Positions 1 through 10,412 of a DNA stretch of 64,000 bases are shown one piece after another. The position numbers and the translations under genes are program-made. The stretch comes from Trichobilharzia szidati. Taxonomy: Eukaryota; Platyhelminthes; Trematoda; Strigeidida; Schistosomatidae. How positions within the stretch are numbered: the first letter of the stretch is position 1; each line of letters opens with the position of its first letter. The notes beneath the pieces are model-generated. The model had not been told where the DNA came from and did not search any database. It worked only from the letters and a program-made list of their open reading frames with translations. Location of the stretch: assembly GCA_944472155.2 (NCBI GenBank), contig OX235279.1:139286920-139350919 (forward strand), read 5' to 3'.

Positions 1-291
1 ATGGTAAATTTTCCAAGTGTCCCGAATCACTGGTACGACCCATGGCACCTAGGACCACCTCACTGCACTCTAACCCCGATGTACAGACACCCAGTCCGAC
101 CCCCGTATCATTCATAAACTCATGCGTTGCTGACGCACAAACAGAATTAGGTTATGGTGATATCTTAAGCCAGTTTGTAGTATCCCGTGACTTATTCACG
201 ATATTGCTAATTAATGCACGTTCCTTAATCAATAAGATATTTGAACTGAGGACATTATTATTTATCGCCAAGCCTACTGTAGCTCTGATTA

Positions 292-717
292 TTTATTTAA
301 ACGCAGAAAAACTTGGTACAATATGGCACCAAGAAAGATGCGCCACACAATATTGTGTGAGGGCTGAGATACTGCCCGGGTGCCCAGACCGAAGCAGGTG
401 GTTTTCCTAAGGGACCACCCCCCGAGCCTTTGACTTGGAGTCTAATCCGAAAGGCAGCGGGGCAGCGTCAGGAGCTGCGTTCCCATGGTTGCCGGTGTCC
501 CATATGAGTTCATACGACATTTGATCCGATTGAATTCTGGAGCCCATGTACCCCATGGTAACTGCTTTTAGTCTAACCGCTATCCAAACAACCTTCCTGA
601 CATGGTAGGACCTGCAGGGACATGAGTCCCAGCCAGTTTAGCTTGTGGGGTCACTGCGGCATTCAAGCCCGACCACCACGGCAAGGTAGCAGTTATCGGT
701 CGGGGTAGCTCTGATTA
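292..717 (-). mobile_element. SINE-like insertion inside LINE-A with 13-bp target duplication
   Basis: The 13-mer gtagctctgatta occurs at 279-291 and again at 705-717, exactly bracketing about 413 bp that interrupts the LINE endonuclease. Beside the left copy is tttattta, which reads on the minus strand as an A-rich 3' tail, so the inserted element lies on the minus strand. I see no coding frame in it. It is a non-autonomous retroposon or a 5'-truncated LINE end of unknown family. Confidence 0.7.
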
Positions 718-3449
718 CTGAATCGTGGTGCTCATACTCTGTACTTGATGTGCATATAGGCATAGATGATTACACTGTACACCGTACAAATAGAGACTGC
801 AAGCGTGGTGGAGGATGTCTCATATATATACATAACTCATTCGTAGCCAGTAAGGTGGAAGATGAAATACTTAACGAGGTACCTGATTCACTCTGGGTTG
901 TCTTACAAGGAGATAAGTACAAGCTTCTCACAGGCTGTGTTTATCGAGCACCAAGCTCAACCAAAGAAACTGATGCTTTATTAGCCAAATCATTCGCACA
1001 TGCCTCATCGTTTAGTACTAATTACAAAATAATTGCAGGGGACTTCAATCTTCCAGAAGTCAATTGGTTAAGTAGTTCCGGCCCCAAACGCTTCGGCGAA
1101 TTACTTGCCACTATCGATTGTTATGGATGGCAGCAACACGTCCAGACACCTACTCGTGGTGACAACATGTTGGACCTTGTGTTTTGTCATGACACAATCC
1201 CAGTCTCCACCTATGTTGGTAACAGACTTTCCAGTAGTGACCATAGAATGGTACTTTGCTTTCTGTCTTTCTCACCACTAAGTACTGGAAACAAACAGGA
1301 TTCAGGGAGCTTGATATGTCGTAGTTGCAAACATACAGACTGGGGATTAGTCCAAGAATTCATTCGACTCTGTCACTGGGATGAATATTTTACCACTGAC
1401 TCCCTGGAGGCTGTAGTGTCCCTATTTTACAGGAATGTTATCCTTTGTCTGGATACTGTTGCTTCTAAGAAGGTAGTGAAATTAAGTAGACACCAAGCTG
1501 AATACATTCCGAGGACATACCGCAATAAGTTAAGGAAGTTGCAGTAACAGTTCTATTCCACTAAGGATATATCACTACTGCACTCAATCCACGAGTCTCT
1601 TGAATCTATCAAGTGCCAACGCTCTCAAAAGGACCTCGACGAAGAATTAAGGGCACTTGAAAGCACCTCCAAAGTTTATAACTTAACAACACTTCTTAAA
1701 AAACGAATGCAGTCGACGAGGGACATCCCCTATTTACTTCACGACAAAGTTATCTACAATGAGCCTGCCACTATCTGTGAAATATCCAGTGAGTGGTTCG
1801 CAAACTTCAGTTTAGAAACGCGCACTCCTGGTGAAACCGGCCCCCTTACTAGCTCTTTCCTCGGAAGCATAGTGTTCACCAACCAATTAATAGAACAAGC
1901 AGTTAAAAGCCTGAAACCTTCCACTAGCACGGGACCAGATGGTCTTGCTTCTATAATTTTCAAAAACAGTGGGTGTGATATACCCCTACTACTTCTTAAG
2001 TTCTCAATATCTATGGACACTGGCACTTACCCTAATGAGTGGAAAACTAGCTTCATAATCCCACACTATAAATCCGGTGATAAGGCAAACGTCCGCAATT
2101 ACAGACCTATAAATATAACCCCAGTTGTCTCGCGAATCATGGAGAAAGTTGTCAAAGATCAATTGTCAGACTATCTACTTAGGGAAGATCTTGTTACAAG
2201 GTCTCAACACGGATTTCTCAAAAATAGGTCTTGCGTTACTTGCCACTTCGACTTTTTCAACTGCATCACTAGTAGTCGCGAAGCATGTAAGCTAGTTGTT
2301 GTTCTCTACTTCGGTATATCTAGGGCATTTGACATGGTATCTCATTGTATTCTCTTTGAGAAGCTGTATTCATGTGGGATTTGCAATCCATTACTGAACT
2401 GGTTAAAATCGTTTCTAAGCAACAGGGTACAAATAACCAAGGTTGGATCTGTATTGTCTCATCCTAGGCAGATCACAAGTGGGGTTATGCAAAGTAGTGT
2501 CCTAGGTCCACTTTTATTTACAGTCTACATTAACAGCATTTGCAAGTGCTTCACCTCAGGTAAATCATTCCTATATGCTGACGACCTCAAAGTCGTTTAC
2601 TCCTGCCACGCTCATGAACTAAGCGATATGGCAAATAAAATACATCCTGAACTAAGTAGTCTCGCAACATGGTGTACTGAATCCTGTCTAAAGTTCAACA
2701 TTGATAAATGCGGCTGGATTTGTATCGGAAACAGTAACCTTGACCTAAATCTTGAAATTAATGGGCGTAAACTAGCCAAGCTCAACTCAGTCGTAGATCT
2801 CGGTATCAGATACTCTAGTAACTTAACGTTTTCTGAACAAACTGATTATGCCAGACGTAAAACACGAAGGCTCCTAGGATGCATAACTCGCAATTTCTTT
2901 TGTTGTGAAACTAGGGTTTTATTATACAAAGTATGTGTCCGACCTATTTTAGAATACTGCCCGTTTATTCTTAGTGGACTCAGGCAAAATGACAAGCTTA
3001 AATTAGGAGTGCAACGGCAATTCACCTTAAGAACTCTTGGTTTAGAAAGTGGTCTCGAATACTATGAACGTTGCGACAGACTAAGTTTAGAACCACTCTG
3101 GAAAAGACGTCTTAAGCTGAACCTAATTTTTTACTACAAGCTAACTAATCTGCTCGTGTACTCCTCCGAGCCAATAATTAAACCTACCGCTGTCATCAGT
3201 TACAATCTTAGAAATCATCACAACCTAGCTGCTATAGAGCATTGTCAGACTTACATGCTGTACAACTTCTCAAATAAGTTTTCAGTCATTTGGAATAGAC
3301 TACCAGCTGACGTGCGTGATGCAAACACACTCGCAATGTTCATCTCCTCAGTCACCAGACTGCTCAAAGATGACAATTCACCTCTGCGTCTGACTCTTAC
3401 ACCCTCTTTTTCACCCTACACAGGTATTTTAAGTTCGTTAAACGTGTAG
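718..3449 (+). pseudogene. Endonuclease-reverse transcriptase ORF of LINE-A, one nonsense codon
   Basis: This is the polyprotein for target-primed reverse transcription. The APE-type endonuclease shows GDFNLPEVNW (near 1038-1068) and SSDHRMV (near 1231-1252). The reverse transcriptase shows NYRPINIT (near 2098), QHGFLKNRS (near 2205), an AFD palm motif (near 2327), a VLGPLLF block (near 2500) and the catalytic YADD box (near 2573-2584). The whole stretch from 750 to 3449 is one frame, broken only by TAA at 1545-1547 between the two domains. The QG expected before VLGPLLF reads QS, and the usual D before VSH has decayed. The copy is therefore relatively young but inactive. The first 40 codons of the endonuclease lie upstream of the insertion at 292-717. 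Confidence 0.85.
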
Positions 3450-4509
3450 TTACAACAAACTACAATTATAAGTTTTTATATTATTGGAAGTACATGATAG
3501 ACATTTTTACACAGGACAATAATATTAGTTCACACAATATAAAAGTTAGCATCACGGGACTAGTTAGTTAGTGCACCAAAATAACTATAGTTACTAAAGA
3601 GAATATAGATGTATATATACATATTAATCACTCCCTAAGTACTCCACTCGCTTTCTTCTGCGTTGTTGTTGTTGTTTGTCTTCTTTTGTCTCTCACCATT
3701 TCAGCTTCCATTTAACTTTTTGGATGAGAATGAAGAATGTAGATATTTGCCCATTTACAATGACAAATGATCTGCAAACATTATTGGTCCCGTATCTTAA
3801 AATTCCCTCGTGAATTGCGCATTGCCTTCACCAACGACGCAACCTGGATTACAGTTGTGAAATATACCTTTATACCAATAAAAAAGTATTGATTTATAAT
3901 ACTTCACGAATGTAACTTATAACATAACTGATCTTGTCTGCAAAATAGCTTGCATTTCTTGAAAACACCCGTCTATAAGAATATATAAACTGTCATTATT
4001 ATTAGTCCACATTGAGTACAATCCACTTGTGATGTTACGATGAAAATGCTGACAAAAGTATACAAGTGTATCACTTATTTTAAATTATTACCAAATTTGG
4101 ATATAAATCAACAATAAGACTCGATGCCGTACACATCAAAGGAATTACTTCAAGCTTTATTTTCTCTCAAGTATTTGTATGCCATCCAAAACATACTTGG
4201 GTTTTTTTGTGTTAATGCGAAGACAATATTTCTATATTTCTTGATGTGCTCCATTGAATGACTAGTTATCATATTGTTCCCATAGACAAAATGACTGCAA
4301 CCACATTATTTAACCATGAACCAAATTTATGTAATTTAAATAATACTCATCCATGCCAGTACAATTGGTGTGTGCTACACAGGTAGGAAAAAATGCATTT
4401 TATTAAATTACTGTTATTAAATATGTTTACTAATCGTATATGTAATTTATCATATTGATTATGCCTGTAAACTGGCGTCCCTCATGTAAAAAATGAGAAT
4501 ATATTATGA
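3450..4509. other. AT-rich DNA without a recognisable gene
   Basis: The first part is probably 3' UTR of LINE-A, and the rest is AT-rich with no frame I recognise. BEL-like coding sequence begins near 4520, with no visible LTR or target duplication at that edge. Confidence 0.5.
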
Positions 4510-5457
4510 TTATTATTATTATGTCGGAGTGGATTTGTTCGGACCTTTTGTAGTGAAGAGAGGCAGAACTCTATGCAAAAGATATGGCTGTTTATTCACC
4601 TGTTTGAAAATGAGAGCTGTGCATTTTGACATGGTTCATACGTTAACTACTGATTCATTCTTTCTGGCGTTACGTAGATTTATAAATCGCCGAGGTACAC
4701 CGAAGATGATGTTCAGTGACAGGGGACTAATTTTGTTGGCTGTCACGCCGAGCTTGAAGAGTATTTCGAAGGTCCTCAGACGAGAGTTCATGAAGAGTTA
4801 TTGAAAAGAAACATTGAGTGGCACTTCAACCCACCACATGTCAGTCACATAGATGGGCTATGGGAAAGACTTATAGGAATTATTAAGCCTATTTTAAGCT
4901 CCACAATTAAAAACCAAAGTTTGAATGACGAAACGTTGGATACATTTTTATGTGAAGCTGAACGAATACCAAATGACCGGCCTCTATTACCTGTGAGGGA
5001 CGACGACAAGGATTTCGATGTGTTGACTCCAAATAAATTATTGTTATTGCGAGGTAACCGCGGCATAGGGTACTTGAGTGCGGAACGAATACCTACGATT
5101 AAAGATGGAAACAAGCCAGGTCCATGAAAGATATCTTTTGGAAAAGATGGTTAAAAGAGCATGTCCTAAGACTGCAAACAAGAGACAAGTGGAAAAAGTT
5201 GTGCAGAAACTTAAAGGTCGGTGATATAGTCTTAGTAGCAGATAAATGTGCCACAGGTAGATGGCCTTTGGGAGTGGTTGAAAGGGTACTCTGTAGAGTG
5301 GTGATGTGTTTGTGAGAACACGTTGTGACATGTTGGTGAGAAATATTAGGAAACTGTGTCTGCTGGAAGGTGCTGAGAGTCGAGAGTCAGAGGATGGACC
5401 ACTTGACGAGTTTCCTACTTAGAATCGTCCACCTGAGAGGGGTTGCAGGCGTACTGG
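4510..5457 (+). pseudogene. BEL/Pao pol 3' end: integrase core and DUF5641-like tail
   Basis: Integrase inserts retroelement cDNA into host [16 protein letters not shown] with the first catalytic Asp lies near 4525, MRAVHFDMV near 4610, and FSDRG with the second Asp near 4712. After a frameshift near 4800, HIDGLWERLIG (near 4846) supplies the Glu. A second frameshift near 5124 leads into KDIFWKRWLKEHVLRLQ and KVGDIVLVADK, typical of the C-terminal DUF5641 region of BEL/Pao polyproteins. The segment runs directly into the LTR at 5458. Gag, protease and RT of this copy are missing, so only the 3' end is kept. Confidence 0.85.
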
Positions 5458-6283
5458 TGTAAGTCCTGCGATTCTTCAGAGGAATTACTTTAAGACATGG
5501 TCTGCGAGGTTATGTATACTGTTTGTATATATGCATGGTGTGTCATATCAATTGGTGTTTTTGGATTCACTGTGTTTACTTGTTGTTTTCATATTTTGTT
5601 GTATTGTATAATTTTACTAAGATTTCCATTGTGCTTACTTCTGAAGTTGTTTCGAGTCTTCTACATCTGTGAATGAATTGATTGATGTTGAAGACAGCAG
5701 ATTGATCGTATACGCCTGGGAGTCTAGTGCTGAGAATGGCATGCACACACAGACAAGGATTAGCTGTGGAATCAATGATCCAGAATGAATGTTTCGATTT
5801 AGACTGTGGTTGCACACGCCGGGGAGCGAGAGTGTAGACGACTGAAGCTTGCATACGTCACCGTTACTAAGACTGAGGCAGAGTGAGTGACAAGTGATAG
5901 CAGTGGTAATTGGTACTGAATAGATAGGAGGATTTGCGAAGAGTATCATGAGGTGCTGCTGTGGTCATGTTGCTTTCTGCAAGAGTCGTTCTAGTAAGTG
6001 GCGATTATGTTGCAAGATGTCAAGAGGATGCCTTTAACTGAAAGGCGTAGGTCGCTGTTGATGAGTGAGATTGTTGTGTGGGTGTGCCTGTGGTGTGTTG
6101 GCTTTGTTGTTTTGTTTTCCATTTCAGCTTTGTCCTTGTGGCCCAGGTTCTCGCACTGGCATTCAAGTCAACGTGTATTGGTCGTGATGGTAAAAAGGGA
6201 TGGATCCCTTTTTTGCCAGGGAGTGTCAATGTAGTTGAAGAATGAATGATCAATTCATGGTTGTTTACTCATAACAAACTCCA
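5458..6283 (+). repeat. BEL LTR (LTR-A), copy 1
   Basis: The LTR starts with TGTAAGTCC directly after the BEL pol tail and is proposed to end at ...AACAAACTCCA (6283). That end is supported because the same terminal sequence closes the LTR remnant of another BEL copy at 27697-27757. Copies at 11209 and 16992 are nearly identical. No long ORF of interest lies within it. Confidence 0.7.
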
Positions 6284-6875
6284 GAATTCACGTGAACTAA
6301 CGCATGCTTAGATCTCTGTAGATGCGTCTGTGTAAGGTACCGCATTTCACTAGCCCTTTGTATACATAACTCAACGGGAAACTTCCATATTTCGCGGATA
6401 CTCACTTCATGAATTCCACTTGTACCTGCAGAAATAAAATAAAATGACTCGTGAAATTTCACGAGACAAAGTGTGAAACTTATCTTGGTTAAAAGGGGGA
6501 ATTATTCAGTTAGACAAGAACCAGATGAAAAAATACGATTATCATTTGTTGACATTTCGGTGATTATTATCCACTTTCCAACATTTGTTATACCTAGACT
6601 ATGCGCCATTTTGACTGACTGACTTTCAATATAGAGGCTTGCACACAAGTGCACCTGTACAAGTTACCACATTTCATGTAGCGCCCAAAGGTATATAAAA
6701 AAAATTAAATGGAACTCTAATGAGCACAAATGTGAGGCAGTATCAGTAGTGACAAAGAAAAAACATAGGGGTTGGTTGGATACGCGGGATTACAACGAGT
6801 GAAGGCATCTGTCAATTGACGTGAACATTGAACGTTTGTTAATTGGAACTGGCAACAATTGGTGGGCTGCCGTAT
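6284..6875. other. Non-coding spacer between LTR-A and the palindrome
   Basis: This 592-bp stretch recurs at 12035-12626 and 17818-18409. It contains the perfect palindrome ctcgtgaaatttcacgag near 6449 and, near 6613-6695, a diverged repeat related to 41100-41190. It does not resemble the BEL leader or gag start seen at 27758-28500, so the internal region after the LTR is not a normal BEL 5' end. I see no convincing gene. Confidence 0.6.
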
Positions 6876-6883
6876 ACACCAGT

Positions 6884-7553
6884 TCAAGAACTCAACGGTG
6901 CATCAGAAGCTGTTGCTGTTCGACCTTTAGAAGGTTGTCTAACCGCAAGATTACCATCACTGCTATATTTCAATATTAGCTCCAGTTCAGCTTTAACATC
7001 TGTCGATAGTTGGGCTACACTCGGATCATTTACACTGACGGTCTCACTAGTATCCATACCTTCTGCAACCGCATCTGCCTTTAATTCTACTTCACTTTCT
7101 GGCACCTTTATGTGTAAAACCATCTCTTCTATGTCAGCGGCAGTGGCAACCGGAGACATTCTGAATCTCAGCAGCAATCCTACTAGTGATCCCTCACAAT
7201 CCGGGCCACATTGGTTCATTCTGATTAACCAGTCTTTCCACGTAACCTTGAACTATGTGCTTGTCGATGACCTCTTTATACTTGGTCCACAGATCTGAAT
7301 TTACTAGGAACTTCTTTCTTAGACTCAGAAGTCTCTTCATTGCCACCTCTCCAAGGTAGTCCCACGATAAATCGACCGTTCTCAAACGTACCGGTTTCAT
7401 TAACCAATTTTGCCGCTTTCCTATCTTCGACAGACCGCCCTCTTTCCACAGAACTACTATCGTGGAACTCTTTGTCATACATATCCCGAACCATACACGT
7501 TCTATACTCACTTCGTTGACAGTAACCAGGGGCGACACTTGGGCCTTCGACAC
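6884..7553 (-). pseudogene. BEL/Pao pol (RT N-terminal) fragment, unit 1 left arm
   Basis: On the minus strand this encodes a BEL pol linker and RT start: NETGTFENGRFIVGLPW, then AMKRLLSLRKKF and DLWTKYKEVIDKHIVQGY, all typical of the region before BEL RT. A frame change leads to GSLVGLLLRFRMSP and ADIEEMVLHIKVPESE, which resembles BEL RT. About 60 expected residues are missing between these blocks. The 32-bp deletion (near 7350) falls just after the GLPW block. The region overlaps antisense with the start of the LNPK frame. Confidence 0.7.
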
Positions 7554-8771
7554 AGATCCCCGTATAGTCCACCCAAGAGGAGTTTCAGTGGCATCTTACA
7601 ACTGGAGAGTGACCAATCAAAAAGTATCGATTCAGAAAAGCAACTCGTATATAGGCTTATATTCTACTCGTTAATAACCTTTGGTCTAAGCTTCATCACT
7701 GTTTATTACTATTACTGGCCACGAACAGTGACAGGACGAATCACAGTATGCCTGATATTCGCTCTGTGTCTGCTGTGCATATTCCTGTTGAAATATTTCT
7801 TCCGAACGATATTCTTGAGACGAGTAAACAGGACAAATGAAAAACTGAAAAAGCTGCGTGCGACAAAACAAAAATTGTTAGAGGATGTGAGGGAGAAAGA
7901 GACATACAACAAAGCGCAACAGATTCTAAAGCGGTTTGATCCATTAACACTCGCTTCCATGGCTGCAGAGGAAAGAAAGCTTGCAAGGCCTGGATTTGGC
8001 TCCATGATCAACTTGGGATCCTCTCAGTCAGAAAAACGACGTAGAAATACTTGCGACGCTGCTGCAGGTGATAAACTTTCGAATCCTGGATTATCAAATC
8101 AAAGTGTGCCTACACAACCAAGTAGTAGTACATCTATGTATGGTTCCGTTCAGGCACCAGCAATGAACAAACCACGTTTGTTAAGACCACTTCTGCCTAG
8201 AGAACGTTCAATAGTTGATAAACTTTTGGATGTATTAGTTGGTGATGGTCCTGATAAACGGTATGCTCTAATCTGTAGGGAATGTGCTTCGCATAATGGA
8301 ATGGCATTAGCAGAAGAATTTGAATATTTAGCATTTCGATGTTGTTACTGTAATCACTTTAATCCAGCACGTCGTTCACGATTACAGACCTCACTGGCGT
8401 CAAGAAGTATTGGCAAGTTGGATCCAATCAATTCACAGTCAACACCTTGCCTATTAAGTAAACCTAGCCCCACAGGATTACTGGAAACAATGACAGAAGA
8501 AGTGACAAAAACCTCAGGCAATGATGACAACCTCATGAATAGGCATAATGATGACAACACTAGGATTGTTGATGTTCCCCGGAATACTGTCACTGCTAAT
8601 GAAGACGATGTCGCTGATGGTGATGCTGATGATAAAGAGAGTGACAGTAATAAAAGAAGCCATCTGACAAATGGATTCAGAAAAGACGTGGATTTAGACA
8701 ACGCTGACAGTGGCAGTAGTAATAGTAATGGTGTTGTGGTTAGTCATCATAATTGTGATAATTTAAACTAG
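7410..8771 (+). CDS. LNPK: Lunapark-like ER junction protein, copy 1, start codon missing
   Basis: Lunapark stabilises three-way junctions of the tubular endoplasmic reticulum. This 453-codon frame shows two membrane segments (residues about 79-103 and 111-131), a basic coiled region with KLRATKQKLLEDV and KETYNKAQQILKRFDP (about 147-178), PLLPRERSIVDKLLDVLVGDG (two parts, about 260-280) and the C4 zinc finger: C289-x2-C292 and C311-x2-C314, followed by FNPAR. The C-tail is acidic and Asp/Ser/Asn-rich. The frame opens at TTG, and the first in-frame ATG is codon 184, so the native first exon is absent. Residues 1 to about 60 are antisense to BEL-like sequence and probably not Lunapark. The region lacks introns. 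Homology starts after tttcag at 7588, so a retrocopy or a captured last exon are both possible. Copy-specific: KYFF at 129-131. Confidence 0.8.
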   Translation: MPLSYLRQTALFPQNYYRGTLCHTYPEPYTFYTHFVDSNQGRHLGLRHRSPYSPPKRSFSGILQLESDQSKSIDSEKQLVYRLIFYSLITFGLSFITVYYYYWPRTVTGRITVCLIFALCLLCIFLLKYFFRTIFLRRVNRTNEKLKKLRATKQKLLEDVREKETYNKAQQILKRFDPLTLASMAAEERKLARPGFGSMINLGSSQSEKRRRNTCDAAAGDKLSNPGLSNQSVPTQPSSSTSMYGSVQAPAMNKPRLLRPLLPRERSIVDKLLDVLVGDGPDKRYALICRECASHNGMALAEEFEYLAFRCCYCNHFNPARRSRLQTSLASRSIGKLDPINSQSTPCLLSKPSPTGLLETMTEEVTKTSGNDDNLMNRHNDDNTRIVDVPRNTVTANEDDVADGDADDKESDSNKRSHLTNGFRKDVDLDNADSGSSNSNGVVVSHHNCDNLN

Positions 8772-9050
8772 TATATACATATGAAAAAGTGTGATTGATG
8801 ATCTCAGGGAAGTTCGTCGCCAAGCTACAAATTTGTGTTGTTGTTCTGATGTCCTGTGTTAATTCGTCACTTTCACCTTTCCTCTTCTTCTTATATCACA
8901 GTGACATATACACACTGAGACTGTGATATAAGAAGAAGAGGAAAGGCGAAAGTGACGAATTAACACAGGACATCAGAACAACAACACAAATTTGTAGCTT
9001 GGCGACGAACTTCCCTGAGATCATCAATCACACTTTTTCATATGTATATA

Positions 9051-10412
9051 CTAGTTTAAATTATCACAATTATGATGACTAACCACAACACCATTACTAT
9101 TACTACTGCCACTGTCAGCGTTGTCTAAATCCACGTCTTTTCTGAATCCATTTGTCAGATGGCTTCTTTTATTACTGTCACTCTCTTTATCATCAGCATC
9201 ACCATCAGCAACATCGTCTTCATTAGCAGTGACAGTATTCCGGGGAACATCAACAATCCTAGTGTTGTCATCATTATGCCTATTCATGAGGTTGTCATCA
9301 TTGCCTGAGGTTTTTGTCACTTCTTCTGTCATTGTTTCCAGTAATCCTGTGGGGCTAGGTTTACTTAATAGGCAAGGTGTTGACTGTGAATTGATTGGAT
9401 CCAACTTGCCAATACTTCTTGACGCCAGTGAGGTCTGTAATCGTGAACGACGTGCTGGATTAAAGTGATTACAGTAACAACATCGAAATGCTAAATATTC
9501 AAATTCTTCTGCTAATGCCATTCCATTATGCGAAGCACATTCCCTACAGATTAGAGCATACCGTTTATCAGGACCATCACCAACTAATACATCCAAAAGT
9601 TTATCAACTATTGAACGTTCTCTAGGCAGAAGTGGTCTTAACAAACGTGGTTTGTTCATTGCTGGTGCCTGAACGGAACCATACATAGATGTACTACTAC
9701 TTGGTTGTGTAGGCACACTTTGATTTGATAATCCAGGATTCGAAAGTTTATCACCTGCAGCAGCGTCGCAAGTATTTCTACGTCGTTTTTCTGACTGAGA
9801 GGATCCCAAGTTGATCATGGAGCCAAATCCAGGCCTTGCAAGCTTTCTTTCCTCTGCAGCCATGGAAGCGAGTGTTAATGGATCAAACCGCTTTAGAATC
9901 TGTTGCGCTTTGTTGTATGTCTCTTTCTCCCTCACATCCTCTAACAATTTTTGTTTTGTCGCACGCAGCTTTTTCAGTTTTTCATTTGTCCTGTTTACTC
10001 GTCTCAAGAATATCGTTCGGAGGAAATATTTCAACAGGAATATGCACAGCAGACACAGAGCGAATATCAGGCATACTGTGATTCGTCCTGTCACTGTTCG
10101 TGGCCAGTAATAGTAATAAACAGTGATGAAGCTTAGACCAAAGGTTATTAACGAGTAGAATATAAGCCTATATACGAGTTGCTTTTCTGAATCGATACTT
10201 TTTGATTGGTCACTCTCCAGTTGTAAGATGCCACTGAAACTCCTCTTGAGTGGACTATACGGGGATCTGTGTCGAAGGCCCAAGTGTCGCCCCTGGTTAC
10301 TGTCAACGAAGTGAGTATAGAACGTGTATGGTTCGGGATATGTATGACAAAGAGTTCCACGATAGTAGTTCTGTGGAAAGAGGGCGGTCTGTCGAAGATA
10401 GGAAAGCGGCAA
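9051..10412 (-). CDS. LNPK: Lunapark-like protein, copy 2
   Basis: This is the mirror copy in the right arm of palindrome 1, tail-to-tail with copy 1, with stop codons 279 bp apart across the loop. It keeps the full 453-codon frame, both membrane segments and the four zinc cysteines. It reads PLKR where copy 1 reads PPKR (residue 55), and KYFL instead of KYFF. It has no ATG before codon 184. Confidence 0.8.
   Translation of the reverse strand: MPLSYLRQTALFPQNYYRGTLCHTYPEPYTFYTHFVDSNQGRHLGLRHRSPYSPLKRSFSGILQLESDQSKSIDSEKQLVYRLIFYSLITFGLSFITVYYYYWPRTVTGRITVCLIFALCLLCIFLLKYFLRTIFLRRVNRTNEKLKKLRATKQKLLEDVREKETYNKAQQILKRFDPLTLASMAAEERKLARPGFGSMINLGSSQSEKRRRNTCDAAAGDKLSNPGLSNQSVPTQPSSSTSMYGSVQAPAMNKPRLLRPLLPRERSIVDKLLDVLVGDGPDKRYALICRECASHNGMALAEEFEYLAFRCCYCNHFNPARRSRLQTSLASRSIGKLDPINSQSTPCLLSKPSPTGLLETMTEEVTKTSGNDDNLMNRHNDDNTRIVDVPRNTVTANEDDVADGDADDKESDSNKRSHLTNGFRKDVDLDNADSGSSNSNGVVVSHHNCDNLN

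Larger units (their letters stand above)
1..3449 (+). mobile_element. LINE, CR1/Jockey-type non-LTR retrotransposon (LINE-A)
   Basis: The window opens inside a non-LTR retrotransposon. An endonuclease start (LLINARSLINK, near 207-240) is split by an insertion at 292-717 and resumes at 718, followed by the rest of the endonuclease and a reverse transcriptase ending at 3449. The 5' end lies outside the window or is truncated, and the 3' UTR limit is unclear. The subfamily (SR1/Perere-like) is inferred from domain order, not from a database match. Confidence 0.85.

Noticed and set aside
8354..8701. Minus-strand frame of 115 codons within LNPK (and its equivalents in all copies)
   Set aside because: It lies antisense inside the conserved LNPK frame, is low-complexity Ser/Leu, and has no independent support.
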